Positions 8,745 to 16,634 of a stretch of 64,000 nucleotides of DNA are shown here, one piece after another. Every line of letters begins with the position of its first letter. The stretch's first letter is position 1. The stretch is from Sneathiellales bacterium (lineage in GTDB: Bacteria; Pseudomonadota; Alphaproteobacteria; JANQFL01): assembly GCA_028277845.1 (NCBI GenBank), contig JANQFL010000103.1, positions 1 to 64,000 on the forward strand. The letters are read 5' to 3'. The notes below the pieces were generated by a model, which ran no database searches, was not told the origin of the DNA, and saw nothing but the letters and a program-made list of their open reading frames with translations. The translations under genes were made by a program, and so were the position numbers.

Positions 8745-11171
8745 ATGATGTCCGCAACGCAGCACGCACAGTATCTGATCATCGGCGGCGGCATCATCGG
8801 CTGCTCCATCGCCTACCACCTGACGCGCATGGGCGCGACGGATGTGGTGATCCTGGAGAAGAGCGGCCTGACCCACGGCGCCACCTGGCATGCCGCCGGG
8901 CTGGTCGGCCAGTTGCGCTCGTCGCGCAACACCACCCGCATGCTGCAGAGGTCGGTCGAACTGTATGACCGGTTGGAAGAGGAAACCGGCCAGGCCATCG
9001 AATGGAAGAAGGTCGGCAGCCTGCGCCTCGCCGCCTCGCCCGACCGCATGCTCGAGGTCAAGCGCCTGGCCACCATGGCCCGCAGCTTCGGTTTGGAGAT
9101 GCAGGTGATTTCGCCGACCGAGGCGAAAGAGCTGTTTCCGTTGATCGACACCGCCGAAGTGCTGGGCGCGGCCTACCTGCCCACCGACGGCTATATCGAC
9201 CCGAGCGGTGTCTGTCAGGCTCTGGCCGCCGGCGCCCGCAAGCAGGGCGCCAGGATCGTCCAAGGCGTGCGGGTCGAGGCGGTGCACAGCGACGGCCGCA
9301 CCGTCACCGGCGTCGACACGGACAACGGCTCCTGGACCTGCGATACGATGGTGCTGGCCGCCGGCATGTGGTCGCGCGAGATCGGCGCCCTGTCGGGCGT
9401 CAACGTGCCGGCCTGCGCCGTCGAACACCAGTACATCGTCACCGAACCCATCGCCGACATGCCCAAGGACATGCCGACCCTGCGGGACCCGGACCGGCTG
9501 GTCTACTACAAGCCCGACGCCGGGCGTCTGGTGGTCGGCGGGTATGAGCCCGACACCATTCCCTTCGGCGACGAGGGCGTGCCGCGCGACTTCGGCCAGG
9601 AACTGCTGCCCGGCAACATGGACCGCTTCCTGCCCCTGGCCGAGAAGGGCGCCAAGGTGACGCCGGTGCTCAACGAAGTGGGCATCCGCGAGGTGATCAA
9701 CGGACCCATCCCCTATTCCGCCGACGGCGATTTCATTATGGGCCGGGTGCCTGAGTTGGATAACTATTTCGTCGCCAGCGGGTTTCTGTACGGTATCGCC
9801 GCCGGCGGCGGCGCCGGACAGATGATGGCCGAATGGATCCTCGACGGCCGGCCGAGTCTCGACCTGTGGCCCCTCGACGTGCGCCGCTTCCTGCCCCATC
9901 ACAACACCCGGCGCTTCATCGTCGACCGCGCCGTCGAGCATTACGGCGGTCATTACCTGCTGCACAAGCCGGGCGAGGAAAGCGGCACCGCCCGCGGCCT
10001 GCGCCGCAGTCCGCTCTACGGCACCTTGAAGCACCGCCGCGCCGTCTACGGCTCCAAAGCCGGCTGGGAACGGCCCAACTGGTTCGCGCCGGAGGGCACG
10101 GAGATCGCCGATGCGCTCTCGTTCGACCGCCGCGCCACCAATTGGTTCCCGGCGATGGCCGAGGAACACCGGGCGGTGCGCGAGCGGGTGGCGCTGATCG
10201 ATCAATCCTCGTTCGCCAAGCTCGAGGTGTGGGGACGCGGCGCGTTGGACGCATTGCAGACACTGGCCGTGTCCAACCTGGACAAGCCCGTCGGCGCCGT
10301 CGTTTACACCCAGCTCTGCAACGAGCGCGGCGGCATCGAATGCGACCTGACCATCATCCGCACCGGCGAAGACCGCTTCTACGTCGTCACCGGCTCGGGT
10401 TTCGGCGCGCACGATTTCCATTGGATCACCACGCACATGCCGGACGACGGATCGGTCGCCTGGCGCGAGGTGACCTCGGCCTATGCCGTCGTCAACCTGT
10501 GCGGCCCCCGGGCGCGGACGGTGCTGCAACAAGTCGCCGACGGAGATGTCTCCAACGCCGCCCAGCCCTTCGCCACGGCGCGGGAACTGGACATTGGTGC
10601 CGCCACGGTTCTGGCCGCCCGCATCGGCTATGTCGGCGAGCTGGGCTGGGAGCTGCACATCCCGACCGAGTTCGCCGGCCATGTCTACGGGTTATTGCGC
10701 GAGGCCGGCGAGCCGCACGGCATCGCCGACGCCGGCTACCGGGCCATCGACAGCCTGCGCATGGAGAAGGGCTATCTCTATTGGAGCGCCGACATCACGC
10801 CCGACTACACCCCCTACGAAGCCGGTCTCGGCTTCAAGGTGGCGCTGAAATCGAAAGGCGACTTTCTCGGCAAGACGGTGCTGCAGGCGCAAAAGGAGAG
10901 CGGCCCCACGCAGCGCCTCTGCACCTTCACCGTCGACGATCACGTGTCACTCTATGGCGGCGAGCCGGTGTTCCTGAACGGCGAGCAGGTCGGCTTGACC
11001 ACCAGCGCCAATTACGGCCACACGGTGGGCAAGGAAATCGCCTACAGCTACCTGCCCGCCGCCGCGTGGGACGCGACGGACTTTGAGATCGAATCCTTCG
11101 GCGAGCGTTACAAGGCCGCGCGGCACGACCGGCCGCTTTATGATCCCGACAATGAAAGGTTGAAGGCATGA
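8745..11171 (+). CDS. Second FAD/GcvT dimethylglycine/sarcosine dehydrogenase-like protein
   Basis: 808 residues, starting immediately after the stop codon of its paralogue. It has the same architecture: FAD motif LIIGGGIIGCSIAYHLTRMG, ATWHAAGLVGQLRSSRNTTR around the flavinylation region, and a GcvT half with RVALIDQSSFAKLEVWGRGA and GYRAIDSLRMEKGYLYWSAD. The two copies differ enough to suggest separate substrates or sequential demethylation steps, for example dimethyl to monomethyl to free amine. It overlaps the following kinase gene by 4 bp. The reaction type is well supported by family; the substrate is inference. Confidence 0.88.
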   Translation: MMSATQHAQYLIIGGGIIGCSIAYHLTRMGATDVVILEKSGLTHGATWHAAGLVGQLRSSRNTTRMLQRSVELYDRLEEETGQAIEWKKVGSLRLAASPDRMLEVKRLATMARSFGLEMQVISPTEAKELFPLIDTAEVLGAAYLPTDGYIDPSGVCQALAAGARKQGARIVQGVRVEAVHSDGRTVTGVDTDNGSWTCDTMVLAAGMWSREIGALSGVNVPACAVEHQYIVTEPIADMPKDMPTLRDPDRLVYYKPDAGRLVVGGYEPDTIPFGDEGVPRDFGQELLPGNMDRFLPLAEKGAKVTPVLNEVGIREVINGPIPYSADGDFIMGRVPELDNYFVASGFLYGIAAGGGAGQMMAEWILDGRPSLDLWPLDVRRFLPHHNTRRFIVDRAVEHYGGHYLLHKPGEESGTARGLRRSPLYGTLKHRRAVYGSKAGWERPNWFAPEGTEIADALSFDRRATNWFPAMAEEHRAVRERVALIDQSSFAKLEVWGRGALDALQTLAVSNLDKPVGAVVYTQLCNERGGIECDLTIIRTGEDRFYVVTGSGFGAHDFHWITTHMPDDGSVAWREVTSAYAVVNLCGPRARTVLQQVADGDVSNAAQPFATARELDIGAATVLAARIGYVGELGWELHIPTEFAGHVYGLLREAGEPHGIADAGYRAIDSLRMEKGYLYWSADITPDYTPYEAGLGFKVALKSKGDFLGKTVLQAQKESGPTQRLCTFTVDDHVSLYGGEPVFLNGEQVGLTTSANYGHTVGKEIAYSYLPAAAWDATDFEIESFGERYKAARHDRPLYDPDNERLKA

Positions 11172-12124
11172 CCAACCTGGCCCAGGAGGTGCAGACCGCG
11201 CTTTCGCAAATTCCCCGTTTCGGTTCGATCACGCCGGACGACTACACCATGGACCGGCTCGGCGGCCTGACCAACAAGGTCTTCCGTATCGAAACCGGCG
11301 GCGAGCGTTTCATCCTGCGCATCCCCGGCGAAGGCACCGAGGAGTACATCGACCGGGTGGTCGAGGGCCACAACGCCCAGGTCGCCGCCGACGCCGGCGT
11401 CTCGGCCGAGGTACTGCACGTCGACCCGGCCAGCGGCCTGATGCTGAGCCGTTGCATCGACGACATCGTCACCATGAGCCCCGAAGCCTTCAAGTCCCGC
11501 ACCGGCGCACCGGCGCGCGCCGCGCGGGCGTTCAAGCAGATGCACGAATGCGGTATGGAATTTCAGTTCCGCTTCGAACTGTTCGCCATGATAGACGAAT
11601 ACCGCGGCCACCTGTCCAAGCTCGGCGCGCAACTGCCCGAAGGCTATGACGCGGCGGTGGAGGAGGCCGGTGGCATCCAGACCATCCTGGCCGCCCACCC
11701 GATCCCGCTGGCGCCGTGCCATTGCGACCCGCTGTCGGAGAACTTCCTCGACAACGGCGAACGCATGTGGATCGTCGACTGGGAATATTCCGGAATGAAC
11801 GATCCCATGTGGGACCTGGGCGATCTGTCGGTCGAGGCCGAGTTCGACGCCGAGCAGGACGCCGAAATGATGCGCGCCTATTTCGACGGCACCCCGCCCG
11901 CCGCAATGATGGGCCGCATGGTCATCTACAAGGCCATGTGCGACCTGCTGTGGACGCTGTGGGGATTGATCCAGCACACCAACGACAACCCGGCCGAGGA
12001 TTTCTGGGCCTATTCCGTCAACCGCTTCGAACGCTGCCGCGCCCTGATGGCGACGCCCGATTTCAAGATGCATCTGACCGCCGTCGCCGAATCACCGACG
12101 CTGGCGGCCAAACGATTTTCTTAA
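11168..12124 (+). CDS. Second choline-kinase-like phosphotransferase
   Basis: A 318-residue APH/choline-kinase-fold protein. The nucleotide-loop segment is LGGLTNKVFRIETGGERFILRI, the catalytic motif is APCHCDPLSENFL (His-Cys-Asp instead of the usual His-Asn/Gly-Asp), and the metal site is MWIVDWEYSGMNDPMWDLGD. It is clearly related to, but diverged from, the kinase at 5413-6300. It overlaps the preceding dehydrogenase by ATGA, so its product is made together with it. Two kinases of this type in one amine-catabolism operon is unusual. An alternative is methylthioribose-kinase-like or other small-alcohol kinase activity. Confidence 0.8.
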   Translation: MTNLAQEVQTALSQIPRFGSITPDDYTMDRLGGLTNKVFRIETGGERFILRIPGEGTEEYIDRVVEGHNAQVAADAGVSAEVLHVDPASGLMLSRCIDDIVTMSPEAFKSRTGAPARAARAFKQMHECGMEFQFRFELFAMIDEYRGHLSKLGAQLPEGYDAAVEEAGGIQTILAAHPIPLAPCHCDPLSENFLDNGERMWIVDWEYSGMNDPMWDLGDLSVEAEFDAEQDAEMMRAYFDGTPPAAMMGRMVIYKAMCDLLWTLWGLIQHTNDNPAEDFWAYSVNRFERCRALMATPDFKMHLTAVAESPTLAAKRFS

Positions 12125-12142
12125 CTGTAAGGTAGATCATCC

Positions 12143-12901
12143 ATGACCATCCGCGCCGTGACCTTCGATCTGTGGGACACCATGGTTCACGACGATTCCG
12201 ACGAGGCCAAGCGGGCCGCCCGGGGCCTGCGCAGCAAGCGCGACGAGCGCCGCCATCTGGTGTGGGCCGCGCTCAACGAGATCGAGCCGATCGACCTCGA
12301 CGCAGTGACGTTGGCCTACGACACCGCCGACGCCGGCTTCAATGTGGTGTGGAAGGAGTTGTTCATCAACTGGACCGTCGAGCAGCGCCTGCGGGTGGTG
12401 CTCAATGGTTTGAAGCGTTCCCTGCCCGACGACGCCTTCGCCAAGCTGGTCGAAGACACCGGCAACATGGAAGTCGACATCCCGCCCGACGCCATCGAGG
12501 GTATCGGCGAAGCGCTCGAAGACCTGGCCGGCCGCTACAAACTGTGCGTCGTCTCCGACGCCATCGTCACGCCGGGCACGGGGCTGCGCCGGATCCTCGA
12601 GCAGTACGACCTGGCCAGGCATTTCTCCGGCTTCGCCTTCAGCGACGAGATCGGCCACTCGAAACCGCACCGCTCCATGTTCGATTCGGCGGCGGAGCAA
12701 CTGGGCATTCCGGTCAACCAGATGGTGCACATCGGCGACCGCGACCACAACGACGTCAAGGGTCCGCATGCGCTCGGTGCCAAGGCCGTGCTGTTCGTCG
12801 CCACCCGCGACGCCGACCGGGCGACCACCACCGCCGACGCCATCTGCGAACACCACCGCGATCTGCCGGCCATTATCGACCGGCTCGCCGCCGAGGCCTG
12901 A
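12143..12901 (+). CDS. HAD-superfamily phosphatase
   Basis: 252 residues. HAD motif I is VTFDLWDTMVHDD near the N terminus, motif II falls in LCVVSDAIVTPG, motif III is the Lys of IGHSKPHRSMFDSAAEQLG, and motif IV is MVHIGDRDHNDVKGPHALG. The layout is that of a C1-capped haloacid-dehalogenase-type hydrolase acting on a small phosphorylated metabolite. It follows the second kinase by 18 bp. A pair of kinases followed by a phosphatase suggests that a phosphorylated intermediate is processed in the pathway (inference). Confidence 0.82.
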   Translation: MTIRAVTFDLWDTMVHDDSDEAKRAARGLRSKRDERRHLVWAALNEIEPIDLDAVTLAYDTADAGFNVVWKELFINWTVEQRLRVVLNGLKRSLPDDAFAKLVEDTGNMEVDIPPDAIEGIGEALEDLAGRYKLCVVSDAIVTPGTGLRRILEQYDLARHFSGFAFSDEIGHSKPHRSMFDSAAEQLGIPVNQMVHIGDRDHNDVKGPHALGAKAVLFVATRDADRATTTADAICEHHRDLPAIIDRLAAEA

Positions 12902-12913
12902 GGAGACACAACC

Positions 12914-13774
12914 ATGTCGCAGCACCCCCGTTTCCTCGTCGTCGACGGCTACGCCAAGGCCGGCCGCGACGACCTCGCCTCCGGCGGCGCCACCACGGCC
13001 GGTAACCTCTACGCCGCCATGCTCGAGCGCTGCCACCCGGGCGCCCAATCCGACATCGTCTACCCCGCCGACCCCGACGCGGCCCTGCCCCAGGGCGCGG
13101 CCATTGCGCAGTACGACGGCATCGCCTGGACCGGCTCGAGCCTGACCATCCACCAGCCCGATCCCAAGGTGACGCCACAGATCGCCCTGGCCGAGGAAGC
13201 CTTCCGCGCCCACGTGCCCCAGTTCGGCAGCTGCTGGGCGGCCCAGATCGCCGCGGTGGCGGCCGGCGGCCGCTGCGACGTCAACCCCAAGGGCCGCGAG
13301 ATGGGCATCGCCCGCAAGATCGGCCTGACGCCCGAGGGCCGGTCCCATCCGCTCTATACCGGCAAGAAGACCGTGTTCGACGCCTTCATCAGCCACGACG
13401 ACGAGATCACCCACCTGCCGGCCGGCGGGGTCCTGTTGGCGTCCAACGCCTACACCCACGTCCAGGCCCTGGCGGTGACGTACGAGGGCGGCGAGTTCTG
13501 GGGGCTGCAGTACCATCCGGAGTACGACCTGCACGAAATGGCCCGGCTGTGCTACTGCCGCAAGCGGAAGCTTACGGACAAGGGCTTTTTCCAGGACATG
13601 GACGCGGCCCAGCGCTTCGTCGACCTGCTTGAGGCCCTGCACCAGGACCCGGGCCGCAGGGACATCGCCTGGCTCTTAGGCATCGACGAGGACATCACCA
13701 ACCCCGATATCCGCGTCGCCGAGGTGCGTAACTGGATCCGCCACCTGGTGCTGCCGCGCATGGCGGAGAAGTAG
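12914..13774 (+). CDS. Class I glutamine amidotransferase-like protein
   Basis: 286 residues with a Triad_GATase fold. The nucleophile elbow is FGSCWAAQIAAVAAGG, the catalytic His and Glu lie in LQYHPEYDLHEMA, and the N-terminal half has YDGIAWTGSSLTIH as in GMP-synthase-like stand-alone GATases. Relatives hydrolyse gamma-glutamyl amides or supply ammonia to a partner; the gamma-glutamylmethylamide route for methylamines is one possible connection. No synthetase partner is adjacent. A good ribosome-binding site (GAGGAGA) precedes the ATG. It is the last gene of the amine operon: an 8-bp inverted repeat CGGCGGAT/ATCCGCCG (13834-13863) follows but lacks a T-run. Confidence 0.8.
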   Translation: MSQHPRFLVVDGYAKAGRDDLASGGATTAGNLYAAMLERCHPGAQSDIVYPADPDAALPQGAAIAQYDGIAWTGSSLTIHQPDPKVTPQIALAEEAFRAHVPQFGSCWAAQIAAVAAGGRCDVNPKGREMGIARKIGLTPEGRSHPLYTGKKTVFDAFISHDDEITHLPAGGVLLASNAYTHVQALAVTYEGGEFWGLQYHPEYDLHEMARLCYCRKRKLTDKGFFQDMDAAQRFVDLLEALHQDPGRRDIAWLLGIDEDITNPDIRVAEVRNWIRHLVLPRMAEK

Positions 13775-13879
13775 GCGCGGTGCGCTGAACTTTCGAAAAC
13801 CTGGAATACGTCGTAGGTGGCAATGCGCGAATTCGGCGGATTCGTGCGGGTTTTGATCCGCCGCACAGAGTCACTTGTC

Positions 13880-13905
13880 TAAATGATATAACTTTATATC
13901 ATTTA
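13880..13905. promoter_or_regulatory. Perfect AT-rich palindrome, candidate operator
   Basis: An 11-bp perfect inverted repeat with a 4-bp spacer (TAAATGATATA, ACTT, TATATCATTTA) stands out in otherwise GC-rich DNA, 38 bp before the ATG of the LeuC-type gene. It has the size and symmetry of a GntR- or TetR-type operator. Its left side abuts ACTTGTCTA, a string also found before the phn operons. No regulator gene is adjacent, so the binding protein is unknown. Confidence 0.55.
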
Positions 13906-13943
13906 AGCGAATTTCGACTTCGGAAACGTGCGGACCCAAGCGG

Positions 13944-15221
13944 ATGGCGGCGACCCTGGCGCAGAAGATCATTGCCCGTGCGGCGGGCCGGGAGCATATC
14001 GATCCCGGCGCCATCGTCACCTGCCGGGTCGACCTGGCGATGATGCACGATTCGGGCGGCCCGCGCCGGGTCAAGCCGATCCTCGACCGGCTCGGTGTCG
14101 GCGTCTGGGACCCGGCCCGGGTGGTGGTGGTGACCGACCACTACGTGCCCGCCGTCGACGCCGAGAGCGCCCGCATCCTGGCGCTGACCCGCGACTGGGT
14201 GGCGGACAACGCCATCGCCGCCTTCCATGACATGCAGGGCATCTGCCACGTGGTGGTGCCCGAACACGGCCATCTGAAACCCGGCATGCTGGTGGTCGGC
14301 GGCGACAGCCACTCGCCGACCGGCGGCGCCTTCGGGGCCTACATGTTCGGCGTCGGCGCCACCGAGATGGCCGGCGTGCTGGCCACCGGCGAGATCTGGC
14401 TCAAGGTGCCCGAGACCATCCGGCTGGAATGGACCGGCACGCTGGGACCGGGTGTGTCGGCCAAGGACATGGTGCTGGCCCTGTGCGCCCGCCTGGGCAT
14501 GGGCGGCGCCGATTACCAGGCGGTCGAATATGCCGGCGACGGCGTCGCCGCCCTGCCCATGGCCGAGCGCATGACGTTGAGCAACATGGCCGCCGAACTG
14601 GGCGCCCAGACCGGCCTGATCGCCCCCGACGACACCACGGCCCGGGCGATCCGCGACGCCGGCGCCGAACCGGGCGACATGACGGATCTGCGCGGCGACG
14701 ACGACGCGGCCTACAACCAGGTGCATACACTGGACGCCGGCGCCCTGGCGCCCCAGGTCGCCGCGCCGCACAGCCCGGCCAATGCCGCCGCCGTCGGCGA
14801 GCACGCCGGCACCGCCATCGACCAGGCCTATCTCGGCGCCTGCACCGGGGCCAAGCTGGACGATCTACGCATGGCCGCCCAGGTGCTGAAGGGCCGCACC
14901 GTGGCCCCCGACACCCGGTTGCTGGTGGCCCCGGCGTCGACCCGGACCACGGCCGCCGCCGCGGCCGACGGTACCCTGGCGGTCCTGACGGCGGCCGGCG
15001 CCCACATCATGCCGTCGGGCTGCGGCGCCTGCGCCGGCTACGGCGCGGGCGTGCTGGCGGACGGCGAGGTCTGCATCGCCTCGACGGCGCGCAACTTCAG
15101 GGGCCGCATGGGCGCGACCGGATCGCGGGTCTATCTCGCGTCGCCCTTCACCGTCGCCGCCGCGGCCGCCACCGGCCGCATCACCGATCCGCGCGACCTG
15201 TTGAGCGAGGCCGCGGCATGA
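13944..15221 (+). CDS. Aconitase-superfamily hydro-lyase, large subunit (LeuC-type)
   Basis: A 425-residue protein resembling the 3-isopropylmalate dehydratase/homoaconitase large subunit. Visible family segments are VVTDHYVP, GGDSHSPTGGAFGAYMFGVGATEMAGVLATG, LGACTGAKLDDLRMAAQVLKG and MPSGCGACAGYGAG, which supply the cysteines for a [4Fe-4S] cluster. No leuB or leuA is nearby; instead an isocitrate-lyase-type C-C lyase follows, so a role in hydrating or isomerising another dicarboxylate is more likely than leucine synthesis. The ATG overlaps no gene and has only a weak Shine-Dalgarno. It ends in an ATGA overlap with the small subunit. Confidence 0.85.
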   Translation: MAATLAQKIIARAAGREHIDPGAIVTCRVDLAMMHDSGGPRRVKPILDRLGVGVWDPARVVVVTDHYVPAVDAESARILALTRDWVADNAIAAFHDMQGICHVVVPEHGHLKPGMLVVGGDSHSPTGGAFGAYMFGVGATEMAGVLATGEIWLKVPETIRLEWTGTLGPGVSAKDMVLALCARLGMGGADYQAVEYAGDGVAALPMAERMTLSNMAAELGAQTGLIAPDDTTARAIRDAGAEPGDMTDLRGDDDAAYNQVHTLDAGALAPQVAAPHSPANAAAVGEHAGTAIDQAYLGACTGAKLDDLRMAAQVLKGRTVAPDTRLLVAPASTRTTAAAAADGTLAVLTAAGAHIMPSGCGACAGYGAGVLADGEVCIASTARNFRGRMGATGSRVYLASPFTVAAAAATGRITDPRDLLSEAAA

Positions 15222-15742
15222 GCGAACACGGCCTGACCGTCGGCCGGGCCTGGGTGTTCGGCGACGACATCGATACCGACGTGCTGGCTCCCGGCCTGTA
15301 CATGAAAAGCCCGCTCGAGGAACTGGCGTCCCACTGCCTGGAAACCGTCGACCCGCAATTCGCGGCGAACGTCCGGGCCGGCGACGTGATCTTCGCCGGC
15401 AATAATTTCGGCATGGGCTCGTCGCGGGAGCAGGCGGCCGAGGCGCTGAAGCACCTGGGCGTCACCGCCGTTGTCGCGCGGTCGTTTGCCGGTATCTTCT
15501 ACCGCAACGCCATCAATCTCGGCCTGCCGGCGGTGACCTGCGCACAGACCGATCTGATCCACAACGGCGATCAGATCGTCATCGACCTGGACAACGGCGA
15601 GATCCATAACCGCACCACCGGCGCCACGCTTGCGTGCGAGGCCATCCCGGTGCACCTCGCGGCCCTGATCCGCGACGGCGGCCTGGTCGCCCATCTGGAA
15701 AAACGGTTTGCGCGCCAGCGCGCGGAAGGCTCAGCCTCATGA
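15218..15742 (+). CDS. Aconitase-superfamily hydro-lyase, small subunit (LeuD-type)
   Basis: 174 residues starting at the ATG within ATGA of the large-subunit stop; the ORF track gives a much longer frame whose N-terminal part is a shadow. Typical LeuD swivelling-domain motifs are VFGDDIDTDVLAPG and FAGNNFGMGSSREQAAEALKHLGV with KS-like ARSFAGIFYRNAINLGLP. It would complete the active site of the large subunit in the cytoplasm. It overlaps the next gene by ATGA. Together they form a two-subunit dehydratase comparable to the dimethylmaleate hydratase of nicotinate degraders (functional analogy, inferred from context). Confidence 0.87.
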   Translation: MSEHGLTVGRAWVFGDDIDTDVLAPGLYMKSPLEELASHCLETVDPQFAANVRAGDVIFAGNNFGMGSSREQAAEALKHLGVTAVVARSFAGIFYRNAINLGLPAVTCAQTDLIHNGDQIVIDLDNGEIHNRTTGATLACEAIPVHLAALIRDGGLVAHLEKRFARQRAEGSAS

Positions 15743-16632
15743 CCTCTTCACACCAACACCTGCGCCAGTTGCTGGCCCACGACGCCATCCTGGTCGCGCC
15801 GGGGATCTACGACGCCCTCGGCGCCCTGCTCGCGGGCCGCGCGGGCTTCGCCGCCGCTTATCTGTCCGGCGCTTCCATCGCCTACACCCGCTTCGGCCGG
15901 CCCGATATCGGCCTGGTGGGCATGAGCGAAGTGGCCGCCACCCTGTCGGCGGTGAAGGAGCGGGTCGACCTGCCGGTGATCGTCGATGCCGATACTGGTT
16001 TCGGCAACGCCCTCAACGTCATGCGCACGGTGCAGCTGTTCGAACGCAACGGCGCCGACGCCATTCAGATCGAGGACCAGGGATTTCCCAAACGCTGCGG
16101 CCATCTGACCGGCAAGACGGTGGTGCCGGTCGGCGAGATGGTGGGCAAGATCAAGGCGGCGCTGGATGCCCGCCGCGACGGCGCACTGATCATCGCCCGC
16201 ACCGACGCCATCGCCGTCGAGGGATTCGATGCCGCCCTGGACCGGGCCGAGGCCTACCGCGAGGCCGGCGCCGACATGCTGTTCGTCGAGGCACCGCAAA
16301 GCCGCGACGACATGGCCCGGGTGGCCGAACGGTTCGGCGGCCGCATACCGTTGATGGCCAACATGGTGGAAGGCGGCCGCACGCCGGACCTGACCGCCGA
16401 CGAACTGCAGGCGCTGGGATATTCCCTGGCCATCTTCCCGGGCGGACTGGTGCGCGCCTTCGCCCGGCTGGCCGAGGAATACTTCGCCAGTCTGCAGGCG
16501 TCGGGCAGCACGGCGCCGTTCCGCAACCGCATGTACGATTTCAACGGCCTCAACGACGTGCTCGGCACGGCCGACATGCTGGCCACCGGCGAACGCTACG
16601 ACGGCGAATTGATTAGCGGCGGAGAAGATTGA
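15739..16632 (+). CDS. Isocitrate lyase/PEP mutase-family C-C lyase
   Basis: 297 residues from the ATG in the ATGA overlap. The fold is shown by VDADTGFGNALNVMRTVQLFE (metal site) and IEDQGFPKRCGHLTGKTVV. The KRCGH motif holds the catalytic Cys of lyases such as 2-methylisocitrate lyase and 2,3-dimethylmalate lyase, and argues against a phosphonomutase, which lacks it. Other family segments are IIARTDAIAVEGFDAALDRAEAY and LFVEAPQS. It would split a substituted malate or isocitrate into pyruvate or glyoxylate plus an acid. It follows a LeuCD-type dehydratase directly, suggesting hydration then retro-aldol cleavage. Confidence 0.87.
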   Translation: MTSSHQHLRQLLAHDAILVAPGIYDALGALLAGRAGFAAAYLSGASIAYTRFGRPDIGLVGMSEVAATLSAVKERVDLPVIVDADTGFGNALNVMRTVQLFERNGADAIQIEDQGFPKRCGHLTGKTVVPVGEMVGKIKAALDARRDGALIIARTDAIAVEGFDAALDRAEAYREAGADMLFVEAPQSRDDMARVAERFGGRIPLMANMVEGGRTPDLTADELQALGYSLAIFPGGLVRAFARLAEEYFASLQASGSTAPFRNRMYDFNGLNDVLGTADMLATGERYDGELISGGED

Positions 16633-16634
16633 GC

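Noticed and set aside
6264-10682. 1472-aa minus-strand ORF opposite the two dehydrogenase genes
   Set aside because: It is an antisense shadow: high GC third positions remove stops on the other strand, the protein is Gly/Ala/His/Asp/Arg-rich without any domain, and the plus strand encodes two clear enzymes.
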